From Perkinsus olseni (taxonomy: Eukaryota > Perkinsozoa > Perkinsida > Perkinsidae): DNA of 64,000 bases. The stretch covers positions 18,177 through 82,176 of the forward strand of contig JABANP010000217.1 of NCBI GenBank assembly GCA_013115135.1, given 5' to 3'. Below the pieces are notes generated by a model. The model saw only the letters and a program-made list of their open reading frames with translations. It had not been told where the DNA came from and did not search any database. Both the position numbers and the translations under genes were made by a program. Shown here piece after piece: positions 54,703 to 64,000 of the stretch. Positions within the stretch are counted from its first letter, which is position 1. Every line of letters starts with the position of its first letter.

Positions 54703-56532
54703 TTGATGCCCTTCTCTACCTCCTCTCGGCCCTCGGAGGGATCTGATGCCCGGCAGCCCGGGCTGGGAGCATTTTTGCGGCGGAAGGGGATCGGCGTGAA
54801 GGAGAGGGGAGACGAAGGCGATGTCAAATTAACAGAGATGAGTGGGCATAAGACCTCGCCTGTGACATTGAGTCGCCCTACTACGTCCAAGCCCCCACCG
54901 GCCACAGCACTCGAACAAACATTAGAGGACAAGGAGGTGGGGACTTCTTCGTTTGAGTGCCTCTCCGATAGTTGTATTTCAGGTCGCCGTGGATCCGCGT
55001 AAATTCTCGCCGGGCGGAGACGGGCAGCGCGGGCTCAACGACCTGCCAGATGAAATGCTCCAGATCATATTACAATACATTCCTCCGGAGAACAAGATCA
55101 ACTCCTGTACGATGGTCCCCACTCGCTGACCGCACCCCTCACCACTTCTGATGATCAGCTCCCTTCGGGTCCCTGGGTCTCACCTGCGCTCGCCTCGAGC
55201 ATTTAGTGCGGACCTTCAACGGCAGCAACCAGCTGTGGATAACCCGTGGTGAAAACAAGCCCATCACCGATGAGTTTGTGTAAGCCGCAGAGGATGTACC
55301 GATTCGAAGGCACGTTATGGTTTGCAGATTGAGGACTTTTCGCCGGCGGCGGGGGGTCTCTCGAGTGGTACTACATGGCTTAGCCACGCTCTCATCTGAC
55401 ACTTTTATCCGAATGGCTCAGCTGCCGAGTGAATATTATAAGAACTTCGTTGAGATAGAACTGTGCGACTGCAAGAAGCTCAATGCCACTTGCTTGAACA
55501 CATTCATAAAGAAGTAGGTTCCGTACTTCTGTGGGCAAGTGCTGTGCGTGAGCGGTGGCAGGTGTCCTTCGCTTGCTCGTCTGGGGTTGTTCGACATCCC
55601 AGCGGCCACGGCCAATCTTACCTTCAATTGCATCCGCGAGGCGTGCAAAAATTTAAAAATAATCCGCGTTGGTAAGCATTGCTGCCTCAACCTTTCTTCT
55701 CTGATGGATCCGCCAGTAGGAGCTCACGACTGCAAATTCACTTCAAGAATGAGCAAGAATGGCCTTTCCAACATCACCATGCCGTTGAGGGATTCACCCT
55801 CCTGCCTGGAGGAAATCATTTTGCTGAGACTGGACATGGCTAAGATCGGACAGTGTGGCCTGGACATGATCGCCGACCGTTTGCAAGCATCCCTGGTATG
55901 ACGACTCCTGTTCTGCAGGGACGGGATATCGTCTGTCAGTTGAGACTCGATCTGTCCAATCCGAAGGGAGAGTGCCCATCGGTTGAGAGCCTAGGGAAAT
56001 TGAGCCGCCTCGAGGGTTTGAGGTTGGCTGGGTGGGTGGGAACTGCGGCTGGGTGACTACTGTAGAGCTCTCACGGTTTTACTAGGTGGTCCTTCTCATC
56101 GGAGGCACTGACGTCAGCGCTGGCCAGCCTCAAGGAGTTGAAGCTCCTCGACTTAAGCGAGTCATCAATAGACGATGCGGGTGAATGCGCAACTCGGCCG
56201 TACGCAGGTCCGAGCTTTGATCTTTTCTCAGGCTTGTCGCTCCTTTCGAAGACTATGCCGCGAATAAGGTGGTTGAGGCTGCGCGGCTGCCGATCAGTGA
56301 GCGACGACGGTGTGATCAGCATCCTGGAGAACTGTAACCAACTTGAGATGCTCGACCTCTCTTACAACAGAAAGGTGAGTAGACGGTTGTCAAGCACAAG
56401 AACGGTCGGTCTGACCGACTCGATGTGCAGATATCGAGGGCCATCCTTCAGAGACTGAGGTGTGTGGCCAGCAAAGAGCGATTCAAAGGGCTCGGAATAA
56501 AGGAGACCAACCTGGTGAGAATCGATCGCTGA
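54703..56532 (+). CDS. F-box/LRR protein, copy A
   Basis: Multi-exon. The N-terminal Ser/Gly-rich leader (SRPSEGSDARQPGLGAF, LRRKGIGVKERG) is shared with copies B and C. An F-box follows a 48-52 nt intron (LPDEMLQIILQYIPPENKI, about 55040-55110). LRR exons then give LGLTCARLEHLVRTFNGSN, LCDCKKLNATCLNTF, LGLFDIPAATANLTFN, SNITMPLRDSPSCLEEI, LKELKLLDLSESSIDD, IRWLRLRGCRSVSDDGV and LEMLDLSYNRK, with a last exon ending GLGIKETNLVRIDR at stop 56532. It is probably an SCF ubiquitin-ligase substrate receptor. Relative to copy C, exon 1 is fused in frame to the middle of exon 3 (deletion of exon 2 and the Skp1/POZ-like segment). Frames around 55110-55160 could not be joined cleanly, so the gene may be degenerating. 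Confidence 0.65.
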
Positions 56533-56539
56533 CTGTGAA

Positions 56540-58140
56540 AGGCCTGTCGTGCGTGCTCAAAGTCGCTCTTAGGACTTTTGCCTCACCAGCGAGCTTCAGT
56601 CCTGTCTATATCGTCATACAGGACGAGTTATCTCCACCGAGGTAACTGAGGCAACATTTGCTAATATGGTTTTCTATTACTGTCGTTTCAGGTTTTCAAA
56701 TCTGTGTACTACTCACACAATTACGAGTGGAGGGAGTTTGAGTGGCAGCCATGAGTCGCCGTTGTATACTTGTTTTATGATACTTCGCCGAGTTATACTC
56801 TGGGTGTGCTCCGAATCCCACCCGGCATTCGCGATTCGCGGGATTTTAGTACGCCGGTTTCAAGTTGGCGACGGCTTGAAGTGAGGTTGCATGCATTGGA
56901 GTCGGATCGCCCGCCGAAAAGAACGTCTATTATCCACACTATTACGCGGTCCCCGATGTGGTCACAATTGGTTAACAACACCGCTTGTCGCACGTTACGC
57001 GTGATCTGCTTCGCTTCCACTGCGTCCTCAGGGATGTCTCTGATCGTACCACTGAAGCTCATTTCCTGTACGTGCCATGACAGACGTACGTCCTTGACAC
57101 CACCTGGTGGTCGTCGACCAACTGTCGAAGGCATGTCTGCCCCCACGGTCCCTCATGGTGACATCTTCAGGTGAGTTTCGACGGTCGGATTGATTCAACG
57201 CTGGGGCATTAAAGGAACAGCCTCCTGTACGTATTCACGTTCCTGACAGTGACACTGTCACAGTGTTGTTGGCGACGCTATGCGCCGGTGGTGTCTTTTA
57301 GGTGTTCTCTCGACGAGAGCCTCTCGTAAAGAGGTTCTGTCTTTGGGACGTGCTTGCATAGCAACAGTGAACGCTTAGCACGCACGTGCTTTGGCCGAGG
57401 GATTTATCATCGGACACTGAAGTGGTGGTCAGGCCCTGCACGAGAGTCCTACGGCAGTTCTACAGTTACTTGCTCCACATTATTGAGACTCTTGTCAGTT
57501 GAGGAGATTCAACTCTATCACTTCCAACCCCACGGCATGTGTGTCGTCTATTGGGACACAAGAATGATGGTGTTAATCCTATCAGTTGGCGTTTAGTTGT
57601 ATAATTTTCAATAGGCTTCGGAGAGGGCAACATCAGACGAATCTTCACGCATCATCAACGCAGTTTTGGTATTGAGTTACTCCTTCCGAGTGTTCTTCGG
57701 CTTCTGTCGCGACTGTGTAGTGCACAGTGTGTACCGGATTGAGTCTTTCCCATCCGGAGATTGTGATGTTTACCAGATTACAAATTTTGTAGTCCTCAAA
57801 ATCCATTCCATTCCTTGCAGTAGACCGTCCCTGCTTGTAGCGACATGAGGAGGCCTGGCTAGTCGGGGGAAGTGGAGGAGCTGCATAGAGACGGCAGCCG
57901 TCGTTGTGCCATGCAGTTGATGCCCGACGGGGCATCTCGCCGTTTGGTAAATATCTTGCCGCTTCTATCAATGCCCTCTGATGTTGACACAAACAATGTC
58001 GTGGACTCGGTGGCTTCGGGGTCTCGGCGATGGTCATTTAGCTGTCGATAGCCCCCCCCACTGAGGGAGTGCAGTTTGTAAAGCTGTCCTGCCGAGTAAG
58101 CTGCCCTGTCTTGGGCGGTCTCTACTTTGCTCCGCCGCTC
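56540..58140. other. Spacer between F-box/LRR copies A and B
   Basis: A minus-strand frame at 57146-56793 contains MSFSGTIRDIPEDAVEAK but no recognisable domain. The later part (57845-58140) is the 5' part of repeat unit B. Confidence 0.3.
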
Positions 58141-58269
58141 CAAGCGATGAACTGGGACGCGAGTACTGGCTGTTAGATTGGATAACTCAGCAAGTGTCGT
58201 TTACCGTGGTTATTGAGTTACAACTACAGCAACAACATCGCATTAGTGTAGCTTCCGTGTGCTTCGATA

Positions 58270-58560
58270 ATGTCCTCCTCTTCCTCCTCTCGGCCCTCGG
58301 AGGGATCTGATGCCTGGCAGCCCGGGTTGGGAGCGTTCTTGCGGCGGAAGGGGATCGGCGTGAAGGAGAGGGGAGGCGAAGGCGATGTGAAATTAACAGA
58401 GATGAGTGGGCATAAGACCTCGCCTGTGACTTTGGGTCGCCTTACTGGTGAGTTTCAGCTGCCGAGCAACAAGAAGAGGAAGCTCGTAAGAAGAACAGAG
58501 AGGTCCTCAGCAGAGGTGAGATCAGTAACGTTCTCGAGTGGATTCGAGTCTGTTCCGTAG
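58270..58560 (+). pseudogene. F-box/LRR copy B, first exon only
   Basis: Encodes the same leader as copy C (SSSSRPSEGSDAWQPGLG, KGIGVKERGGEGDVKLTE) with the same donor (ACTG/GTGAGT, about 58444). No F-box or LRR exon follows before copy C begins. The upstream region is also duplicated, so the promoter may still drive a truncated transcript. Confidence 0.6.
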
Positions 58561-59793
58561 AGTATTTGTAAGGGCCTCACCCTAGGCCGCATAGCCTGCT
58601 GAATGGTATAGTGGGAATTGAGCGGAGAAAGTTATGGCTCTTTTCACCTCTCCCCCCTCCGAAAATTTCCACGCCGGCTTTTGCATGCTCCTGTGAATTT
58701 GTGTTTGATGGGGATGAGACTTGTGAATTAAGTGCCGAGCTATCACTCCAATGACCTGAAGTTTCGATTTTGCTTTTGAACCGTTGCCTCAGAGTTAGCA
58801 TGCTGATTATCTCAGTGAACAAGCTCCATAAGATATCTCGTTGGGGTGCTTAGCTTTCGGCCCTCTGTTTCATGAGCTTTGAGCGGCACCTGGGAGTCCG
58901 GCTACGCAACGCTTCTGATGCTGTCCCTCAGACCATGGAGGCTGGATAAAACCTGGTGGGATGTAAACTTGTCAGGTAGGGCTCAACCACATTTCTCCTA
59001 GTTACTCGTGTGAAACTCCCACAGTGGCTACAGGCGTGCCGGAGATGCACACGGCGGGCACCGCGAGGCCACAGTTCTCAGGATGGTGCAGCCAAGCGGA
59101 GACCCAGTACGGAGGGCTTCAGGAAGCGAGGCTGCAAGTGTAGCGGATGACGCGCCCGCCTACCAGGCCGTCTTTACATGCTATCGTGCGCAACAGCAAC
59201 ACGTTTATCGTTTTCCTGTAAACCCAATCATGTCTTGCAGTGCATGCCGGCGTTCCTGTTATACTCGGAACTTTCTCTCCCATACATTCTTGATCGTCCA
59301 GGGTGCGTCCAGGCGTCCAGGCTGGACGCCTGCGATACAAGTATGACTAGTCTGAGTTATGCGCTGCGCCACTTGAGTCAGCGAGCTGCTGGTTCCGGTC
59401 CAACCCGTGATTGCTGTGATGGATAAGCGGGCAATACTTTTCAAGTGGTAGGGATCTCGGAGGAGTCCATAGTCAAACTCAAGCGGACATTTCGCCATCC
59501 CCTTACGAGCTTCGGTGCTCTCTCGCGCCCGCTGGACTTTTTCGTAACTTTGCGGTGCTGAATGAGTGGCTATTCAGCGAGCTCATCAGTAAAGAGTCTT
59601 TACCTTGGTGGAGAAATTCAATTTATCCGTTGTGAAAGTCTTGAGAATTCAATTCTCGGTGATGAGCCGACTCCCTGTGAATCTAGGTCTCGCTTCGATT
59701 CTCTTCATATCATAGTAACCGATAATATCGGTCCGATATCTCATGGACACAGGTTATACAACTGATTCTGCAGTGATTTGAGCCGTGTCTTCT

Positions 59794-60595
59794 TCATCGA
59801 GTGCGCGGAAGACGTGAATGCCGTTCTGGCGGCCAGGGAGACTTTAGGGTAAGCTGCGAAAACTCACCAAGGAAGAGAGGAGCAAATATGTCAGCCGCAT
59901 GATCCCGCCCCCGACGATATTGCAGGACCGGTTCAATAAAGTTGCCAAGGCCTTCTACGTCCTTGACGTGGACTGTACGGCTCTGTAGACGACTGGAGCG
60001 GTCTACAAACTGAATGAGTCTACCGTAGAGCCACTGGTTCAAATTCATCACAGTACCATGGAACCTTGAGTGTGTCGTATGAGGCGGAAGTGATACCTCA
60101 GCCATTGAAGAGGCCGAGAAGGCTAGGTCGGCTTTATCTGGCCGCAACGATAGATTGATCATCAACGCGTCCAGGACGCAGCTTCCCACTGTACTATAGT
60201 GACCGTAGCGCGGATATAAGTAACAGCGAGTTTTCTGTTCCATGTGCTGGTGATTTCACCACTGGACCTGAGTTCGAATTGGGTCGAGTGTCTCACGGTC
60301 ATCTTTGGTTGACCACTGGACCATTTCCAGGGTCTCGTTGGAAGGAAAATGCGATGGCGGCGCTGATTGTTCCATCAATTTCATTGACTGAATTATAGGT
60401 TACCGTGGAGAGTGTCGAGCAACTGTCACCATCCCACTGCGACACTCTGCCTGAACGGCTCCGGAAAGCCTGCCCGGGAGAGTTCAACGTGGAATAGATC
60501 AAGATACTTATGAAGAGGTAGCCGTACGAAACACTATTGAAGAGGCTAGAAACGGCGCGGGCTGACTCGAAGGGCACAAGGCACGTGCCACGCAC
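59794..60595 (-). CDS. Putative minus-strand gene between copies B and C
   Basis: Two long frames, 60595-60299 and 60243-59794. The second reads like protein (RPDKADLAFSASSMAEVSL, GTVMNLNQWLYGRLIQFVD, VKDVEGLGNFIEPVLQYRR) and has a good donor after FLG (GTGAGT, about 59867). No domain is recognised and no counterpart is found next to copy A. Low confidence. Confidence 0.3.
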
Positions 60596-61175
60596 TTCCG
60601 CAGTCTGCGGGATGAGCAGCCGGAGGACAGAGTAAACTGGCCTTATTTTCTGGCAGGTGTGTTGCGCTCACCCTTTTCTGCTTGCCTGAGGTCTCTGCAG
60701 CTGCCGGAGAGATGTCAGGCACAATGAAGCATGCAGAAGAGTTGATGTTGATGCCAGAAGGGGCACCTCGCTGCTTGGTTTAATACTGTCTGCTGCCACC
60801 GGTGACCTCTGATGTGATATCAGTCATGTCACTGGTGTCACCGGCCAGAGGTCGAGTCGTAGTGATTCAGTAGTCTTTACCCACCGGAAGTTGGTGCTCT
60901 TCCGCATGGAAAGCTCGAATCTGTAGTTGTCTGCTCCCAACTGTTTCACGATGAGGGAGCTAGTGTCATGGTAGTGTGATCTCTTATGCGAGTAGCATTT
61001 CTTGCTCTTTGATTCACGAGTTGATCTCTACTTTGCTCCCCCGCTTCAGGCGATGAACTGGGGCGCGAGTACTGGCTGTTAGCTTGGATAACTCAACAAG
61101 TGTCCTTCACAGTGTCTCTTGACTTACAACTACAACAACATCTTCACATTAGTGTAGCTTCCGTGTGCTTCGAGG

Positions 61176-64000
61176 ATGTCCTCCTCTTCCTCCTCTCGGC
61201 CCTCGGAGGGATCTGATGCCCGGCAGCCTGGGCTGGGAGCGTTCTTGCGGCGGAAGGGAATCGGCGTGAAGGAGAGGGGAGACGAAAGCGATGTGAAATT
61301 AACAGAGATGAGTGGGCATAAGACCTCGCCTGTGACGTTGAGTCGCCTTACTGGTGAGTTTCAGCTGTTCAACAACAAGAAGAGGAAGCTCGGAAGGAGA
61401 ACAGAGAGGTCCTCAGCAGGAGTGAGATCAGTAACGTTCTTGAGTGGCTTCGAGTCCGTTCCGTAGAGTCGTTGTAACCGCCGCCTCACCCCAGGCCGAA
61501 TAGCCTGCTGAATAGTCTAGTGGGGCTTGAGCGCAGAAAGGTTTGCGTCTTTCCACCTCTCCCCCTTCGACCATCTCCACGATGGATTTTTGCGTGCTTC
61601 TATACATGGGAGTTGATGCGCATTAGACAAGGACGGCAGTCTTGCTGACAGGTTCGTTGTTGTCTCAAATGGATGCTCTCACCAGTGTGATACAACCTGG
61701 GATCAGAGGAGCTGTCAAGGACACATGGGTGCAGCAGCCGAGGGTGATGCCGAAAGGTGTGTAACGGTGCTCTGAGTTATGGGTTCGTGAGACATCTGAT
61801 GGGATTATGATCACCTACTGCTTCATGGTGCTGGGAGTTTCTTTTTCATACCGTCACTGGAAGCAAGCCGAGAAATCCTTTGGAGGATGCCGGACTCAAT
61901 CAATCTGACCCTGGACTGGAGAAATAGCGCTAAGTTGCGGCCTTAGGTGCTGCGACAAGCACGAGCGGCAAGTCGCCGTCGTTCCAAATGGAGAGGAAAT
62001 TGAAGGAGGCTCGAAAGGTCCCCTTGCCGACGCGGCTGTCGGAGGGGCACAGGAAGATCAAGAAAAGCGGGTATGATCTAATTTGCATTCCGCCGAGGAC
62101 TCCGAGGTCTGAGCTCTCAATCAGGTTCCGGTGCGGCTCCTCGGTCACAACAGCCCAGGGCAAGCAGTTGAAGAGAGATCCCTCAGCAGGTCCCGTCTCC
62201 GAAGTTAAATTCTGGAAAGGTCGGTGTCGGGGAAAATCGGATGGACAACGTCTTTGCTTGGCCTCTTTGTCAGATAGTCCGAGATCGGGTCCCACCGGAT
62301 GCTGGGTTGAGGTCACCGGCTTTGTGAGGGAGATAGCGATGCCAGTGGCAGAGCTCAGTCGCCTGGTGGATCGGTAGGCCCGGTGCTGGCTATTGAATTG
62401 ATCGACGCGCCCGTCGCCTTCCAGGTTCATGTCTGATGGGAAGGTAACTCTGATGCACCGCAATGGAGACACGGTGAGAGACTCGCCCGTGTTGATTGCG
62501 GTTGAATGTGATTTTGTCAAGATAATGCTCCGGGACGCTTCTCCGGAAGATTTGGCCCACTTCACGCGGTGGCTGCGAGAGTGCAAGTCCCCGCCGGCCA
62601 CGACAGTGAAACGAAAGTTAGAGGACCAGGTCGATGGAAATGACGCAGCGAAGCGGCGAGCCAGCGCGGAGGGGCACCGGTTGGGAAAACCGCAGCCACA
62701 GTCTGGTCAGGTGAAGCCGAAAGAGGAGGTGGGGATTTCGTCGATTGGGGGCCTCTTTGATAGCTGCATTTTAGGTCGCCATCGAGCCGCGAGAATTCTC
62801 GTCTGCGGGAGACGGGTCGCGTGGGCTCAACGGCCTGCCTGATGAAGTGCTTCAGATTGTATTAGAGCACATTCCTCCGGAGAACAAGATCAACTCCTGT
62901 ACGATGGTCCTCACGCGCTGACCGCAGTCCTCACTATTTCTGATGATCAGCTCCCTTCGGGTCTCTGGGGCTCACCTGCGCTCGCCTCGAGCATTTAGTG
63001 CGGACCTTCAACGGCAGCAACCAGCTGAGGATAATCAGTGGTGGAAACAAGCCCATCACCAATGAGTTCGTGTAAGTCCAAGATGACGTACCGGTCCGAG
63101 GGTGCGGTACGGTTTGCAGGTTGACGACTTTCCGCCGGCGGCGTGGGGTCTGTCGAGTGGTACTCGCTGACTTTACCTCGCTACTACCTGAGATGCTCAC
63201 CCGAATGGCTCAGCTGCCCAGCAGTGAATATTATAAGCATATCACGCAGGTCTGTTTAAGAGGATGTGGGAAGTTAACCGGGAAAGCCATTAACATGTTC
63301 ATGAAGAGGTAGCTGCGTGAAACACTCCGGGCGGGGCTCGAACCCGCGGCCACGTGCTTAAAAGGCACGCGCTCTACCGACTGAGCTACCGGAGCTGTTA
63401 TTTGGAGACCCTCAATTTCGTAGGTGTGCTGTTCTCTCCCATATCGACTTGTTCGACATTCCTTCGGCTGCTGCGGATGCGACATTCGCTGGTATTCGGC
63501 GGAACTGCAGAAAGTTGAAGACGATTCGCGTTGGTGGGACACCTCCATCCCTAGCTGGGCTCCGCCGATCAACTCCCTAGGAGCCCTCCGCCGTCGCTTC
63601 ACCTCGAGTATGACGACAGAGAGCATCTCCAACATCACCATGCCGTTGAGGGACTCACCCTCCTGCCTGGAGGAGGTCTCCCTGCCGAGACTGGACATGG
63701 GGAAGATCGGACAGTGCGGCATAGACATGATAGCCGACCGCTTGCATGCATCCCTGGTATGCCGTCTCCTGTTCTGCAAGGAAGCGACATTGTCCGTCAG
63801 TTGCGACTCGACCTGTCCAACCCGGAAGGTGAGTGTCCATCGCCGGACAATCTCAGCAAGCTGACTAGTCTGAAGTCGCTAAACCTGAGCGGGTGAGCTG
63901 GAACTGGGCTGACCACTGTGTCGCCTCCACGGTCGTGTTAGGTGGTCCTCTTCCTCGGAGGCACTGGTGTCGGCGCTGACGAGCCTGGGAGAGTTGGAGT
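61176..64000 (+). CDS. F-box/LRR protein, copy C (truncated by window end)
   Basis: Exons inferred in phase: 61176-61353 (leader), 61947-62373 (basic region, RKLKEARKVPLPTRLSEG), 62425-62728 (FMSDGKVTLMHRNGDTV, then ECDFVKIMLRDASPED, faintly like a Skp1/POZ fold, then a Lys-rich stretch KRKLED), and 62775-62906 (F-box: LPDEVLQIVLEHIPPENKI). LRR exons follow: LTCARLEHLVRTFNGSNQL (about 62965-63075), VCLRGCGKLTGKAINMF (ends 63308), HIDLFDIPSAAADATF (from 63424) and SNITMPLRDSPSCLEEV (about 63630), then NLSKLTSLKSLNLSG near the window end. The intron 63309-63423 contains a whole tRNA-Lys antisense. It is the most complete of the three tandem copies. A frame conflict near 62907-62960 (shared with copy A) and another near 63570 are unresolved. 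Confidence 0.65.
63323..63395 (-). tRNA. tRNA-Lys (UUU), third copy, filling an F-box/LRR intron
   Basis: 73 nt: acceptor GCTCCGG/CCGGAGT (G1-U72), D-arm GCTC..GAGC, a perfect anticodon stem CGTGC/GCACG with loop CTTTTAA, T-arm GCGGG-TTCGAGC-CCCGC, discriminator G. It differs from the 18.5/31.9 kb copies by compensatory acceptor changes and perfect anticodon and T stems. It occupies 73 of the 115 nt of intron 63309-63423, antisense to the host gene. Confidence 0.95.

Noticed and set aside
62425..62600. Firm Skp1/BTB-POZ domain call in copy C
   Set aside because: KVTLMHRNGDTVRDSPV and FVKIMLRDA are only faintly like the Skp1 N-terminal fold; too weak without a profile search.
61930..62601. 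223-codon minus-strand ORF
   Set aside because: It overlaps in-phase plus-strand exons of F-box/LRR copy C (61947-62373 and 62425-62728) that have proper splice signals and paralogous support; the minus frame has no domain.

Overview
The window is nuclear DNA of a eukaryote. The genes are split by GT-AG spliceosomal introns (many only 35-70 nt), the tRNA genes lie on both strands inside host-gene introns, and there are F-box/LRR proteins, a pepsin-family protease, a six-TM class III adenylate cyclase and the ciliary BBSome subunit BBS1. BBS1 implies a flagellated organism. Very short introns, many lineage-specific secreted proteins and a protist-type membrane adenylate cyclase point to a unicellular alveolate, with Perkinsus as my best guess. 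That assignment is inference; no marker rRNA is present.

Layout. 0.5-2.2 kb (-): secreted PHB-depolymerase/CE1-like esterase with one in-frame stop. 2.3-10.4 kb: gene-poor, with a decayed copy of the 14.9 kb secreted-protein gene (4.3-4.85 kb), a fragment of the TLPGDE surface-protein family (6.6 kb), a 22-bp perfect hairpin (5.58 kb) and two inverted 15-nt minisatellite arrays (8.5-9.4 kb). 10.4-12.94 kb (-): complete multi-exon A1 aspartic protease. 14.9-15.6 kb (+): intact secreted protein. 17.0-33.9 kb: three intact genes (22.4, 24.7, 33.3 kb) and one decayed copy (17 kb) of a GPI-anchor-like surface-protein family, with a shared upstream element and a shared 3' hairpin. Interspersed are a coiled-coil gene (18.3-20.7 kb, -) with tRNA-Lys in an intron, a decayed duplicate of its 3' part with an identical tRNA-Lys (31.4-32.7 kb), a 5'-truncated LINE with 13-bp target duplications (23 kb), an intronless F-box/LRR gene (26.5-28.0 kb, -) and an 831-aa FUSC/ALMT-like transporter gene (28.6-31.3 kb, -). 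34.5-41 kb (-): BBS1, with a hAT-type MITE in an intron. 42.9-43.6 kb (+): Cys/His zinc-finger protein. 49.4-52.4 kb (+): adenylate cyclase. 54.1-64 kb (+): three tandem copies of an F-box/LRR gene region, the last running off the window and carrying a third tRNA-Lys inside an intron.

Two themes stand out. First, tRNA sequence is repeatedly associated with introns: whole tRNA-Lys genes lie antisense inside introns of two unrelated genes, and three of the six cyclase introns resolved here contain a tRNA B-box-like sequence, two of them in introns of only 52-64 nt. This looks like a tRNA-derived, introner-like process. Second, the intergenic DNA is full of short near-perfect palindromes. Comparing the intact 14.9 kb gene with its 4.3 kb copy shows them arising as inverted-then-direct micro-duplications, a template-switch signature.

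Limits: exon boundaries were worked out by hand from reading frame and GT/AG signals. Several 5' ends, notably of the cyclase, coiled-coil and BBS1 genes, are incomplete.
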